Shown: positions 10,017 to 25,943 of the stretch, piece after piece
Position numbering within the stretch: the stretch's first letter is position 1
Layout: the number at the start of each line of letters is the position of its first letter
Assembly: GCF_040412425.1 (NCBI RefSeq)
Contig: NC_089792.1
Location: 18,154,090-18,218,089 of the forward strand
DNA length: 64,000 nt
Reading direction: 5' to 3'
Source of the DNA: Macrobrachium rosenbergii
Taxonomy: Eukaryota > Arthropoda > Malacostraca > Decapoda > Palaemonidae
Notes under the pieces: model-generated
Seen by the model: the letters and a program-made list of their open reading frames with translations, nothing else
Told to the model about the DNA's origin: nothing
Database searches by the model: none
Program-made: the position numbers and the translations under genes

Positions 10017-13000
10017 CTGAAAGGCAATGTTAATTATTCTCAAGATGTGTACAAACTCAAAAAATGATTGATTATTTAAAGAAATTGAGAACGTATTCAC
10101 TTTCATTGAATTTTTTTTTTACAGTATTTTCATGTACCTTGCATACCAAGATACGAGTAAAAATTCAAGATCAAAACATCATAACAAAAGGCAAGTCAAT
10201 AGGATCAAAGAAATAATAAACTGACAAGAAAGTGTTGATAATTAAATAAGATAAGTTATAAAAGTAAAATAATAACACTTACAATTCTTGCTGTTAAAAA
10301 CACTGTGCTGAGAGTGAAAATATTTGAAAAGTTGACAACTGGCCACTGAGCCTTTTGGCGGTGTAATTCCCATGCTGAAATTAGCACCTGAAAATATGTA
10401 GAATTAAATGATCTTTCTGTATCAGAAAAAAGAATATTTCCTTTAATCTTCAAACAGTTAAGGTTCCCTTACACACAATCATGCTCACTGCTTTTGTCTG
10501 CACAGTGACAACTACTACTTTTGATGAAATAGCAGTGGTTTTAATGAGAGTAAGCTATCCTGGAAAAGGATAAACCATATCCTCATCACTGTACCTAGTC
10601 CTTTGTCTTCAATGAAAGATTCCAGTCTGCAAAAATGCAAAGGCCTCCACACAAATTTAAAGCTTATGTTAAAAAAATATGGACTGCTTCAAAAATTCTT
10701 AGTTTTTCCTTCACTAAAAGAACACTTCACCAAAGCATAATCCTCATAAATCAACTACTATTGCAAGTGTTCCTCAAGGTATTGTTCTTGGACCTTTGCC
10801 ATTTATTATCTAGCCTATACTATTGACATGTGGCAAGGTCTGAAGTACAAACTGATTGCATATGGCGATGATGCCATCTTCTAGTTGTTGTTCCTTTCTG
10901 CACTCAACTCTGTGATTGCAGAAGCCTTGAACAGAGAGCTGGCACATATTCTTGAATGGAAGAGACTTTGGGGCATGAAGCTTAACTCTTATAAAACTCA
11001 AAGTACAATAGTTAGTAACTCAGAACACTTTTGCCTTTGTATCCTGATTTACATTTAAATGGTGGTTTTAAATTTCAGTGACTATTATTAAGATTTTGCT
11101 ATTATCAGTTTTGAGAAGCATATACAAAATGTTACTTCCTTTGATTCTCAAAAAGTTGGCATCTTGCTAAAATGTTTCTATGTATCATGATAAAGCTATT
11201 ACAGGCAGTCCCCGGTTAACGGTGGGCTTGGTTAATGGCGATCCGGTTTTACAGCGCTTGTTTAGCAACGAAAATCAGCAATTTTCGTTGGCAAAAATCG
11301 CCGACTTCCGCTTATCGGTGCCGATCATTGGGTATTGGCGCTGATACATACGTAACAGAGGTGTCGATAACCGAAAATCGGCGCTTTTTGGTGCCAATAA
11401 GCCCTGAAAATCGTTTAAAAAGCGCCTGCCGAAAATCACAGATTTTCGGTTATCATCACACCCTCAGAACACAACCCCGCTGATAACCAGGGACTGCCTG
11501 TATACCTAAGTGGTTAATAATTTTTTTTAATAGTACTGTTCTACAGTAAATCTTACCTGAAACGTGATGATCATCAGCATACTAAGTTGCAAGGAAATAA
11601 GTATCAGGTAATGGCTATTAAAGCCCTTAACCATGCTATATGATGAAATCATATTCTGGGCAAAGATAAATCCTGACAAATTTATCGCCCACAAAACCAT
11701 ATTGCTATACAAGCCCTGTAACAAAGAAAAGAGGTATACTATGAAGTATGGTAATACACTGAGAAGTCTGTTTTATGGAAAATATGAAAGTGGTGCTGAA
11801 AAAACAATGAGCAAAAATGACAATCTTTGAAATAAGAAAGTATTTGTATTCTGTCTGGTAGTTTTTACTGTACTTTACTTTTTCAGTCCTGAATCTCCTC
11901 TAATACTGTACAGTGTCAACGTTTATCTCTACTTCCACAGATACTACTGTACTCTTAAAACAACACATTTCTATGTCCTCTCGAATTAAGGTTAATTCTG
12001 TTTAGGTCAAGTGCTGTAAAAATCTAAATATTACATACATATTAAAAAGTCCAGGCAAAAATGGATGATTTTATGTTTTTTTTTATTTAATTACTGTACA
12101 ATATACTGTATATTGTCAAAATACTATAGAAATCAAACAAAAAAATAAATGTTTATATTAAAAAAAAGACTTTACTCTGTTGTGCTGTGCACTTCTGGTT
12201 TGGAGATGTGATGGCTCTGTGTTGTTTATGACTGATAAAATACAAATAAATAAGGTAAAGTCAACATTCACTTCCTCAAAAAGTTTTATAAGAAGGGGAA
12301 CATAATTCTCAACACAATTATTACATTTAATAAAATCAGACATATATTATAAAATATAACCAAAAAAATTAGTTCAACCAATTACTGTACACAAGAGGTA
12401 AAAATCAATTTCAATTTTATGTTTTGCACTAAAACAGGAAGAATTTTGCAACGAACAATCTGTATCACAACATTTTTCTTTAAAATTCAAAGGCCAGTAG
12501 AACCGACAACCAAATCCCCTTATCTAATACAAGCCCAAGGCAAATCTGAAACGTGGGATGGGGAAGCTCATTAAAAAAAGCCAGGAAAAACATATGCAGG
12601 GGAAGAATTCCAAAGCTTGGCAGCAGAGGGAGAGCAGTCATCAAACTGTACTAAATATGAGGATAACTGACTTCCACAGAGAAAATTAGGAAAGTGGTGA
12701 AGTGACTCAAGAACTCTTAGCTTGAGCTTAAGTGAATAGTGTAGTAACTGGAGTTCTCCATAACTCAAGAGCCAATAATATACAGATTTTCACCTTTTAC
12801 ACATCTGAAATATAAGGTTATGTACTGGATTTAAAAGTAGTACAGCATTAGTGTATCTTAGCGCAAAATCTTTTTGAGTGATGAGAAATATGTATTTTGG
12901 TTAAATGCTCCTTACTGCTGTCTGTGGAGAGAAACCGGAAAGCACCTCCAGTTGAGTCTCTGGTTCTATGAAGGTAAACATGACTAGACATATGAGATCT

Positions 13001-15363
13001 TTATCTTCAAGCCTAGGAAGAAAGCAATACAATGCCAAAAAGAGTTATGGATTGGTCTTAGTGACTTGAACTGTGGGCTTTGCTAAGTCAGCTGCAAAAG
13101 GCAGTCTTTAAAATGCCAGTTCCTCATATGAGTTACCTCCCTATAGCAAAATGCAGTTTGCCAATCCATTTCAAAGATGAAAATGCCAAGAGGAAGATCA
13201 ATACTAAAGAAAGATTCCATTTATATGCTTAACTGATTTCATATGTAACGGCTTTTCATAATGTTTACTTAACCTATTCATTTCAACTGAAGAACAAAGT
13301 AAACTCCATAGAGCTCAAAGACCTGAGACAGATAAGACCTATAACCTTTGACAGGAGAGACAGATACTTGGTTCTAAATTTTAGAAATAACAGTATGAGC
13401 ACTACAACCTGCATGGAAGCACTGACAGAATCACTGTCCCTGTCACTAACCCAATTATAGAACAGGTTTCGCTTGGATTGGTAGAGGTCAAGTGCTGAGA
13501 AGTGTTGAGACCCTAAACAGCTTGGTGATAACTTCAACTGTTTCAGCTAAAATCTCTTAACTGTGAGACCTTGCTTGAATGACCTCCACATGTGAAGCTT
13601 TGGTATGTCCAAGTTCCTGTGAAATTTGTGAAAGTAAAGCTGGCAAACTTTTTTTTATCAAAGGAGACTCCTGCCCCTGGGAATGTCTACCCAAGTACCA
13701 GGTGGTTCTGAAATCCTACTGTGGCCAAGTGTTGTTAAGGACTGCTCCAAATCATTCCACATCCACTGGATGTGTGAAAGGGTCTATTCTCTTGACTGCT
13801 AGATCCATAAATGCTGAGCAATAAGTCAGAATCTAGTTCTTAAGGCTTGTCGCAAACAAGTCTACTACTGAGGATTGCCACAGCTGCCATAGTTCCTTGA
13901 AAACTTGCAAATGAAGAGACCAATCCAAGAGGAACCTAGGTTCTACTGCTGAGCTTGTCTGTAGCAACAGCAGTTCGCTGATCTTTGTATTGGCAGGCTA
14001 CTAGTATTGATAAAAATAGGTGAATGATAATTTGTATGCCAATTGTCCAAAGTTCTCTGACTCAAGGCAGAAAAGGGAATCGGAGATTGCAATCCAGAGG
14101 TAAATACATGACAGTCTCAGTTTGCATTCGAAGATGTCTGGGTTCACAAATGTTAAGTAACCCAATGTCTTCATTTTCTGTAAGTGATGCAATGGTATTT
14201 CCTTTTTAATTGGCTAAGACATTTTGCCACAGAGGAGGTCTACTATCTATGCTTCTGAGCTGGAAGACATGTTTGAACAACAATGTTAATCAGTTCAACC
14301 ATATCATCATATCTGATAAGAGCATACATGGTATGTATACTTTTGTGAAGGTAGATTTGCACTGCTACTAAGTGGAACGGACTTTGCAGGTTTACTATCA
14401 TATGTGGAACGTCATAGGTAACAAATACATGACCTCCAACATGGCTTCCTACTTGTGTTTTATGATGCACTGTAGCTCTCAGCAAACAATAACTGTATTC
14501 ATGAAGAAGATAAAAAAAAAATGAAAATTATAAAAAGAGTCCGCTAGCCTTTCATGCTGCTCAATCCTTCACCAATGACACCAATAAGAGCTGACCCTCA
14601 AGTGTCCCAACGGTGAAGGAATGGTACCAACATGACTAGGGCAGCTCAAGTGTACGGCATGCCCACTTATTGAAACTGGCAGCATAACATCAATACAATC
14701 ACCCCAACTCTAATCATCTAAGCAGGAAAGCCAAACAAAATTCCTAGTCACATTACCAGTCAGTACACCCCTGGAATCCATGAAGCAATTCTAAGAGTGT
14801 CCTGGCCCTGACATCAATGTCTAGCACAATGACACCTCTTGGGTCCAAACATTACAGGATGATTGATGAGACCACCACAGCTACCATTATTGGCTTAAAA
14901 AAAAATCCCAGCAAAGGCATCTTTCCTCAATAACCAAGACAGTGAATAATAGGGGTTTCGAGAGGTTAGACAGCAAAATAAATATTGGGAAAGTATGTAT
15001 TTTAATTTTTATTAATCAAGGCAGTGTAAAAAGGGAGTTGACACAGATTAGACAGAAAGATAAATACTGGGAAAGTATATTACATACAAAGAATGATTAA
15101 AAAAAAAATTTAAAAATTTAACTAGGGGAAACCACAGTTGAACTAAGTACAGGTTTACAATCCTTTATCTGAAATTCTAAAAACCTAAAAGCTCTAGTAT
15201 CCGAAATTTGTTTTTGTCATTATTAAGGTATTAAGAATGATGAAATGTAATGTCATTTATAGTCCCACTTAATATGAAAAGTTATGTATTTACTATGTAT
15301 ACCCTCTCGCATCACGTGACTTCCAACACCAAATTTTGAACGTGTGTGTGTGTTTGTGTCTGT

Positions 15364-15439
<76 letters not shown>

Positions 15440-18400
15440 CTGGCCCCAGTTAGGTTGTTACACCAGCAGATAACCCTTTGCTAAAGTCAAATAGATTATG
15501 CATCATTTCCATTCTGGTACTATACTGAGATTCTTAAAATCATCAGCTGATTATGTTATACCATCACCATCACTGCCATTAGTTACTAAATGAAATGTAA
15601 TTCAGATACCTTTTTTCCATAATTAATCTTACAAAATGTTTTGCAGCTTGCAAATTATTAGTTTCTTTAGCCACACCTACAACCTTGAACTTAGTGGTAT
15701 ACTTCTTAACACTTCTTCCCCACTGCTTGAAAGGCAAAAAAAAAAATTATTTCAGTTTTATTTATGGAAATCGCCATTAAAAATGAGAACATTTATAACA
15801 AGTCGACAAGTATAAGGCAACTCTTAATAGCCTTGTGTTAGTTATGTTAGCTAACATCGGCAAAACAGCTGTTTCTCGATGATAGTTACCGTAACTAATA
15901 TTGGCAAACAACAGTTTCTCGAATCATTTGTCAGTACTTGCTGTTGTCTATGCCAGTGTTTTGCACATAATAATAAGCGGTTGCTTATTACGAAACGGTA
16001 ATGAATTCTTAGGCAAGCCACAAGTATGGTAAGCCTGGTTGAATGTAAGATGATTTGCATTTAACTTACTGAACTTTTGCTTCTAAGCCTGTTAGTCAGT
16101 TAAAAGCTAACTTGGATATAATATGCATTATCAATGGAATCTACCAAAACTGTGACAAGCATAAGAATACCTAGCCTAATATAATCTACCAAAAAGGAAA
16201 CTGGCACATTAAGCATAGCCTTGTGCAATCTACCAAAAATGCATCTCTCACTACAGTATACGCAATTATTGTGATGAAACTATGTTTTGGGACAAAATTT
16301 TATGGATCACATGACATACAAGATTGGATGATACAAGAGTACATATGCAAATATCACTTCTTTCTGATGCTGTATATTTTTTAGCTTTAAAGAACATCTT
16401 TGTTGAAAATAAACTGTTTGTGTATTTACTGAAACCTGAGAAAATCCAAAAACCGAAACATGGCTGGCAACAAGGGTTTTGGATAAGGGATTATGAACCT
16501 GTAACAGAATGAGAGAATGAACAGTAAGTTGAAAGAAAACTTGTAAATATGGAATAGGAGGAAAATGATAATGAGAAAGAGTCACACTAAAATAAGGATT
16601 TACAGTTAGAGGAGACTGTCCCATAAAGAGCAGGGCATTCGGCAACAAACCCTTACTTTTAGCCCCTTAACCACCTCCCCAAGCAAAGGAACCAGTAATT
16701 GGGAAGGGGTTCATATGGAAGAAGGGAAATGACATCACTAATCACCTTACTGCATAAGCACAATACATGTACTTCATGGAAAAGAGTCTAAATCTCAGTG
16801 AACAAGGTATTCGGTACATAAAACTTACCATAGTTGTTGAAGAGATCTTCCTGGAACATAATTTAGCTAAAACAAGGGGCAAAAGGACAAGTATATTGAT
16901 GGCAGAGGGAACTCCTAGTGTCCATCGAAGATCCCTATCGTAGTCTGAGTAAAGTATAGTAGCTTTTCCATATTCTTCCAATTTCTTTGAATCTTCAGGA
17001 CTAAGTCTATCCCTGCAAAGAACATATATATTATCCTTTACAATACAATAACTCTTCTAATCAGGCACATATATCAAGATTTCATTAACCAATTTCCAGC
17101 AAAGATGGAGAGTCTCACAATACAGTATAATGTTCATATCATCTAGCTATCTCAGAGGTGTGCTCTTTAAACAAACCACATGCAAGATTAACAGGATATA
17201 AGCACATTAACATTTTCTTAAGGACTTCCAAGTTTTCATTACTTTTCATAATTAATACCATCACACAAAAATCAATTAGAACCTTTTTTTCTGCTAATAA
17301 GCTAATGGATTCAACAGACGACAGTTCCAAACTAGACAATATCACTGCCACATTAATCCCATAACATATGAATTAAGAAGAACCATCTTCTGTGGACTTT
17401 CAAAGCACAGAAGGTTTCTTATTCCTTACAGGATGGGGTAAATATGCATTAACAACACCCCGAGACTGGGAAATCTTTACGATCGGCCAATAAAAAAAAA
17501 CACATTACTGGAAAGGGGAAGATGTACAAATGCACATGGTATAAGAAGAAAATTCTAACAAATTTTCTGTATCTTCCATGGGAAGTTGAAAGTACATAAA
17601 TATCTCCAATCTTGCGCAGGGCCTCTTTCCCAAGACACTCATCAAAATACACTAATTTTAGCGAGTTAAACGTTCTAATATTTTTTTACTCTATTTTGCA
17701 AAATTGCAACTACAGCTCGCATAATATTGTAAAAAATAAAAACTAAAATCAGCAACAATCCCTTGGTATATTTATGAACAAATATTTACGAGATGTACTG
17801 GGATGGGGAGATACAGTACCATTTAGTCATTTATACGTGTTCTTTCTAATATTTTTTCATTTTAATTTGTAAAATTACAGTTACAGCTAACATACTCCAT
17901 CTGGCCAGCCCTTTCTTAATTTCATCCTCCTCCCCCTTGAACACTTATGAATTAAACACCCTTTTAACATCTTATATTCCTCTATATGAAAAAAAAAAAA
18001 AAAAAAAACTCAAAACACTGCTTACATTTTACCAAATACAGTAATCTTTTTCTTATACACATTGGCTGCATCTACAATTCTCACCTGTGAACACTCAACT
18101 CCGTACATTACACATTGCACAAATAATTCATCTCAACAGCCTCAACTTTTAACTTTCATTTGAATTCCACACCCACACTTCACACCTCACTTCCATGAAT
18201 TACAATTACCATATATGGCGGCATATAAGGCGACCTTTTAACCTTAAAAAATCTCCGTCACAATGGGGGGTTATCTTATACGCTGAGCATAAAAACCAAA
18301 CCTTAAATCCTGCCAAGATTTTTAATGATAGGCTAACCCCTGAAGTGTCGATAGTTGTGTCAATAGTTAACTACCATCACACATATCGACACTAAACAAA

Positions 18401-21400
18401 ACAACTGTAATAACGGTAAAAACTGTGTGTAATTCAAGTGAATCACTAGCGGCACAACTATCGACACTGTAAACAAAACAACTGTAATTACATTAATTAC
18501 CTACCATAATTATAGGTTAGGATGAGCGAGCTCTTACTTGTTACTAGCTTTATCCAGAGTACCGTTATTATATGGCAATACATAATATTAAACACTTTTG
18601 TTACTGATACTTATTATACAATGCCCCTTTTAACATTGATAGATAATTTGAAGTTACCAAAAGGGTAAATAGGGGTAGTCTAACTCTTGTTTACGAAACA
18701 GCCGTGATTGTAGTTCCCAGTCGTGCTCGACTTACGAGCACTGTTGTTTACTAAAGGCCAGTATTTCCTTGGTACATCAGTGTTTTATAATCAAAATAAA
18801 GGGTTTTGTGATATCGATATCCTTATCATCAGGGTTCTTTCCAATTTTAAAAGAATACATTCATGCGGATCTCTACTTCCAACGGGCACTACTCCGTAGA
18901 TGGTGATGTCACAGGCGTTGAGCATTTGTCATGATGTTTATATTTTTCCTAAGGGAATACATAAGTACTTTTGCATAATGGCGAGCTTTGCAAAGCATTT
19001 TGAAATCTTGAAGATACTGATTTTACATAAGATAATTCCAATAATTATTGATTTTATGTACCAACTAACTTACAACAGCTTATAGTGTTATTTAATTTAA
19101 TAAACTGTGTGTCGTCTTACCTCTAAACCTACATTTTTACATGAAAAATGGGGGGGTCATCTTATACGCCGGCATATACGATAAATTAACAATTTCTCCA
19201 AGCATCACAAAATTTGCTTCTACAGAAACACTCAACCTCTTCCAAATAATTGCAGATATCCTACTGTCTTGCATCACATTTATTATGAATCACTTCTTCG
19301 CTTATCCTACATTATCTGGCACTTTTAATCTTAAATACACAGACAAATCAACCACTTATATTATTTCACAAAAAACCTTCATTTATCATTTACACAGAAT
19401 TAATAGTAGGCGAATTCCTAACACTTTCTCTTAAATTCAAAAAGAAAATACCTTCTGGATGGCAGCAAAATGCCAACCAGCTGTTTTTCATTGCTGGAAA
19501 TCTGATCATCAGGTTTCCTGCAACTAAGAGCCTCACTTTTTGGGTGGTTACTGGCAATAAGGCATTGACTGTCTAGACTTCTGGAGTGTTATTTAGAACT
19601 TAATTTTGCTACATCTTCACTTTTACCCGTGTTGAAAATATTTAAGCTTTTCATCACTGTCTGAATGATACTTTTTGAAGAGAATATTATTTTACATTCT
19701 CTGGTTTACAAGAGATCACACTTTCATTTGGTTAACAATATGTTTACCTGTACTTCAGTGTTTTTGGCATCAATTACTGGACATCAGGTGACACCAGACA
19801 GCCAGAGCTATAGAAGTTAAGTTTTTCAACGATAGCAACCAATCACTTCTCTGCTCCCTTACAGTTTTATATATTAATTTTATTTACAAAAATCAGTATT
19901 TTCAAATTAGGTCAATTCTTTTTACTCATCCCTTTAGTCCCTTCTTTTTCACATGATATCTTTCAAGGGGTAGATCTTCCAGTTATTTGCCTCCACATTT
20001 TGATGAGAATGGTATTCTACATTTATGCCAGGAGTGCATTATGTTCTGGCAATTACAGAATTATTAGTTTGATTTGATTCTCATGGTTTCAACCATACAT
20101 TTATTATTCGCCGTTTTCCTTTGGAGCTATGGGGTAAGTTGCTTACCTCATTCCAAAGAGCTTTGTTCCAATACTTCAATTTTGGAGTTTTGACCTTTCC
20201 TCCCAAGTTGTTATTCAGGCTTGACTATAAATATTGTAATGAACTTGTTCTGAAACAGGAAACTCTTAAAAAATTTTCTTTTTTAATACAAACCCAAAGC
20301 TTCCAGTCAAAGTCTTCCAGCAGACAATTTTCTTTTAAAATTCGAAAGACCTTTCTAAGAGATTCAATGACCACAAATTCAGGCTAAATTATAAGTAACT
20401 GGTGTGTATAAAAAATCTATTTTTCTTCCACCACCCACACTAACATTAATTGTTTTATCTTTCTAGTTTCCACATACCTTTACACCTTCACTCTTGTTAA
20501 CAACACTCTCAATTTTCTGTTCATTAAAAAGCAGCAACTCACATTCCTTTCACAACAGCTATGTTTAGACAAAGTGGAATTGGATGGGGAAACTTTTAAA
20601 TAACAAATTTTTCCGTATTTCTCCAAAAATCTTACTCATTGTCCAAGATATTATCTGTCTCAGACATACAAATCACAATCTTTGTCTGCAAATTTTACAG
20701 AAATAAATGAACTGCATCACATTGGATAAGACACACATTACAACATGTACTCACCAATCGTCATACCTATACGATGTATCAGGTCTTGATGTTACATTAA
20801 CTTCAATAGGTTCAGGCTTGGTTGGTGCTGGGAAGCTGAATAAACTCCAAATACCAACTGCACTTACATTCTGAAAAAATGCAGCACATGTATTTAAAAT
20901 TATATTTATTTTCAAAAGTACAAAACAATTATTTTATAGCACTTAAAATTTACACCAAAAAGGTGCAGTAGGCTGAGTAGCAATTTAAATACAAAAGAAT
21001 TTTAGAACTGTACATTATTCCGAAAACTAATTTTCTCAAAGTAGAATTTTTCCTCCACCTAGTTTTTATACAAAGGATTAACAGAAAAGCTAACTCAATT
21101 GTTTAAGCTTGTTAAAAAGGTAGCTCAAGTATGCTTGATGAGTGTAAGGGGAGTCCAAGGTTCTACCCTGGCTTAACCTTCACTGTTATGGTGTAAAGAA
21201 ATGCTGGAAGGTTACCAGTGGGATTTAGCATATACAACCTCAGACTTATGTGTATATACAAGAATTCACTTTCAAAAATTACAGTATGTTCTGACAAAGC
21301 ATATAACCTTTTATATAGGACACACAAACCTTAGATGGGATGTTGTCCCATAAAAATAGAAAAGATGTGACCTCCGCAACTCTCAAAAAAGTTGCTGATG

Positions 21401-24400
21401 ATGGAGCTATCAAGAAAGTAAATCAATATGTAAATATTCAACATTGATGCCCAGCCCAAGGAAGATACTAGCTCTTGAACTGTGCTAGGACCCACTCCTG
21501 CCAGTCCAAAAAGGACTAGTTTTTCCAGGAGTCTCTTGTTTCAGCCCACACCTGAGAGCAAATTCACAACTGAGTGAATTGAGAAGGATTTCAAAACCTG
21601 AAGGAGAAAAACTGATATGAGTAGAACAATCAGCCAACTGTTACCCCCATAGGAAGCTCATATCCCTTATAAGGTTAATCCATTTTGGTTGCTGACTTTG
21701 GTGTCGCAATTCAAGATACTTCTGGGAGCAAAACCAATCTTTCAAGAATTTAAGTCTTGGGAACTTAGTTTGATACCTCATTAAATGAGACCTCACCATG
21801 ATGAGGAAGAACCACTTACTGTAACCTGTCATGACATGAATGTCCTAGAGATCATCTACGACAGGCACCTGTACTGGCTGGATGATCTGTTGGAACATCC
21901 TACGTCTGCTTCATTTAAGAGGGTTTGATTAAATTGTCAAAAGTTTGTTTGCACATTTAAAATGGGGACATCAGAAAAGAAGACTCTCCTAAAGTTGAAT
22001 TATCATACGGTGGGATACTACCCCTCACTAAAGAGGGAGAAAAATCCTCCATTGATACACGATAAATATCCTTATCCAATGAAGCAAGCAGCATGACCAA
22101 GCTAGGAGCCTGGCTTGAACTGAGTGAGATTTTTGGAGATAAGTCATGGACCTTGCGACAGTTGTGAGAGCACACTGGTAGAACTGGCTGGCATGCACAA
22201 CATGGACTGGGTAAGGCAAAGAAGAGGGGGGAGCAAGTCACGCAGCATGCATCAGCTGAGCTGTGTGAGCAGTGTCACATCACACCCTGGACAGGTGATC
22301 TGCCCCAAGAAACTAGTCTTCCCAGAATGGGTTGGAGGGTTTCTGGTTTATTAACCCAAGACTTTTTCCTAAATTCTGATCTAAGGAATGAAAGCTCCTA
22401 AAAGGGGCAGAGCTAATCTACACAAGAATTGACCATGTACCAGATCCTAAGTCTTCAGAACAATGTGGCTGGTGCTTATGAGTACAGTACAGGCAGTCCC
22501 CGGTTAACGGCGGGCTCGGTTAACAGCAATCCGGTTTTATGGGGCTTGTCTAGCAACGAAAATCGGCAATTTTCGGCTCCGAAAATTGCCAATTTCCGCT
22601 TATCAGCGCCGATAATTGGGTATTGGTGCCGATACATACCTAACAGAGGCGCCGATAACCGAAATCAGTTATCATCACACCCTCAGAAACGGAACCCAGC
22701 CAATAACCGGGGACTGCCTGTACATGCCTGCCCTCTTCATGTGGCATGAGTCACTGGTACAACTATATGAAGAGGAGTCAGCCTTCAGTATTATATGCAA
22801 AAATAATTGATGGAGGATTTAATTTTATGAAATGTAAGCGGGAAGCCAAGCACTGCAGCACTTTTGGTCACTCAGCACTTCTGACAGTGAAAAGAGGGAG
22901 TTGGGGACAACAAAGTGATCCAAAAAATAATGGATACGTAGTACAAGGATCAAAAGGTGGAATTGGGGGAAATCCTTAAGCTGCACTAAAAATCAATAGT
23001 AAGAGGTTGGACAGCAAGACGGAAGAGGGAAGTGGGAATGGAGGTAAAGTAAAAGAATAAAGAGTGGGTGCAGCTAGGGCCTAGGAACACTGCAAACACC
23101 CTTTAGAAGTGCCTGTGATGTACTAGTCAAGTGTACTACCAGCACTACCCCATTACAGTACAGGGAACTGACAAAGGAACAATGGCATATGATAAATTCA
23201 TCTTTTAACTGTGGAAGGCCAGGTGGCTACATTGGAGGGCATGATGTTTGAGTCTCTCATCTTTTAACTGTTTTGTGGCAGCAAGGTTTTAACTTTATTC
23301 CTAAATAGTTTCTCATTTTCTCAAACTGTTGCTTCTGCCCGTCTCAAAGTGAGAGCAAGAGAAAAACTCACATGAATTTGCCAGGTATTCATAAGTACTG
23401 TAATAACCATACCCTAAGCTAGAATGAGAAATCCATCACCAACACTCATTAATAAATGAAGCAGCTTCTATATACTTGACAGATAAAGCAGCTGGATGAA
23501 TAGTTGGCTGTTCAGCATAAACAATGTACTGTGCTTACATGTCAGCCACTTACAACAAGTGATCAGACCAGTGAAGGAAAAGGACACAAATAGGACAAAA
23601 AAAAAATTTAAAATGAGGTAATTATCACCTCCAGAATGCTGAACACCCACACCTAATCGGGTACCCAGAGCTGAATCCGCCGGAAAGAAGAGAAGGCTGA
23701 ACCGAGAAACCAGGAGCCGATTCCCCATTGTTACCAAGGGGAAGACAAGTTAGAGTAGCCGAACCCACATTGCTAAACCCTGGGGGAGGATGCGCAAAAG
23801 AAACAGTTTGCGGAGGGATGGGAGAAGATGAAGAAGAAGGAGGGAGAATGAAAGAGGTATAAGCTCTCGAAGAAGGTACCGCTAGCCCTGCCAAAACCGC
23901 GGACCGCAAACTCGAACTGGAAGCGACAGGCAAACCCTGTGAAATACTGGATACTGCCGGAACAGCCGCTTGAAGAGGAAGTAAGGGGTTGCGCATACCA
24001 AAAGGGACGGAGCATGAAACGCCTGAGGCCAAATTCTGCCAAAACTGCGTTTTCACCTGTCTGGAAGCTCCTCCTACCGGAGAAGACTGTACTGAGGAAG
24101 GGAAGGCGGGAGACAGAGGAATAGCACACATAAAATAAAGTTACTGAGTAGAGGAAAGCCAAAAGTCGAAGAAGGAGGGGGAAAACAGAAGATGCGGAAG
24201 CCGCAGGATAGACCAGAGCAGAAGAAGAGACTGAAAAAGGAGCAACAGAGAATGTGGGAGCAGGAGACGAAGCGACAGATAAGCCAGAAGAAACCTTAGA
24301 AACGGAGGGACAGAAAGTACACCGAATTCACCCTCCCTCAATAATCTGAAACATATCCGACATGAATTCTGGACACTCCCGTGTCACATACTCTTTGTTA

Positions 24401-25895
24401 GAACTGTGTCACATACTCTTTAATGTTAGAGAAACCATTCAAAAAACCAACCGCTCACCAAAGGTCTGTACCCGTTTGAAAGATCCAGCAAATCCGCCTT
24501 ATATTCCGCCACATCCAAATGCAGGTTCCGCAAACCACTTTTTAGGAGCCCAAAGGACACACCAGAAACTGCCTTACTAGGTGGAGGAGTAGAATAGACA
24601 GAGAAGGGGGGAAACCTACAGTAGAAGATTCAGAAACAGTCAGAAGTGAGTTACGAACTAGAGCAGAAGGATTCTGCACCACCGGAACTGAGACATTAAC
24701 TTGAGACTTTGAGCCAGACCGACAAGAAGCGATGAAGGCGAAACTTTTGCCGGATCACAAAAACCACTCGAACTTGAAACCGGAACCCGTCCAGGAGAAT
24801 GGCTCTGCACCCTTAATACCTTCTCCTCACTACCTAACCCAGACCTATCCTCCTTTATCACACCTAGATCTTGATCCTGACTAACATCATCAACATTAAA
24901 TTTATCAATACTACAAGGGAGTTGGGGGGGGGGGGGCATTCACTGCCTGCTCCGTGCCGAGAGGACAGTAGAATCTACCCACTCGGAGGCTTTTAGTTCT
25001 ACCATTACCCTCAGCACCTGTTAGGGCTGGCAGGGGAGCTGAAAAGGAAGAAGAATTTGACATCCTAACACTACTACTGTCCTAATTTGAGAAATGTTGA
25101 AAAGACTAGCTATTAAATTTTCCATATTACTTGCAATCCTATCCTCTATCTGTTTGACTACCTTTGAACTCGCTAAATCCATTAACTGATCTGTAGCAGA
25201 AGCCTGAGATACTTGAGGCAACGAAGAATCTGACCGATGTTTGCCGCCCTTACTAGCCAAAGACTTGCGATGACGAATGTAATCCTCCATCTCTTGTGCT
25301 TTCCAATGGGAACATTCATCACAATGAGTCTGCGCATCACACTTAACCTTCCTACATACCTGACAGGATGTCTATCATGTCTCAAGGTACTCATCCGTCT
25401 CTTGCAGGGAGAAGTGATGAGCACCAGAATCCACAGTCGTAGGGGCAGTCGAGGTCAATGTCGAAGCCAATGGCGCGGTAGTAGAAGGTGACGGGGTCCA
25501 TGATGACCAAAGAGACTGGGAACCAGCGAGTCCAAATCCAAAAGACGTTCCACGTCAAAGATATCCAGAAAATCCAGGTCTTCACCAGAAGTCCAAAATA
25601 CAAAGAGAAGTCGGGTAATAGGATTAAAACCTCAATCTGCAGAAGGAAACAACCTTCCAGAGCACGAACAAAAAGCGACTGACAAAAGTGGACGTTTAGG
25701 CACACACCTGTGTCAGTGTTGCCAACCGTTTGTTATGGTAGTTCAAGTGACAAGATTTTACCTGCAGCATTCATAATGCTGGCTGTTAAAATTCCCACTA
25801 GTGGCATTGGTAACTGAGAGTTGTTCGGGCTAGTGGGATTAAGGGCGAATTCAGGTGTTCAGGGAGTGTACTGCAATATACATATGCATACATAC

Positions 25896-25943
<48 letters not shown>

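Noticed and set aside
12881..14240. Possible DIRS or Gypsy RNase H remnant on the minus strand
   Set aside because: A few suggestive words occur, but no ordered set of motifs; not enough to call an element.
21360..22350. Possible retroelement gag on the minus strand
   Set aside because: Cys-rich start and open frames only; the C-x2-C-x4-C-x5-C-x2-C spacing seen in the other gags is absent.
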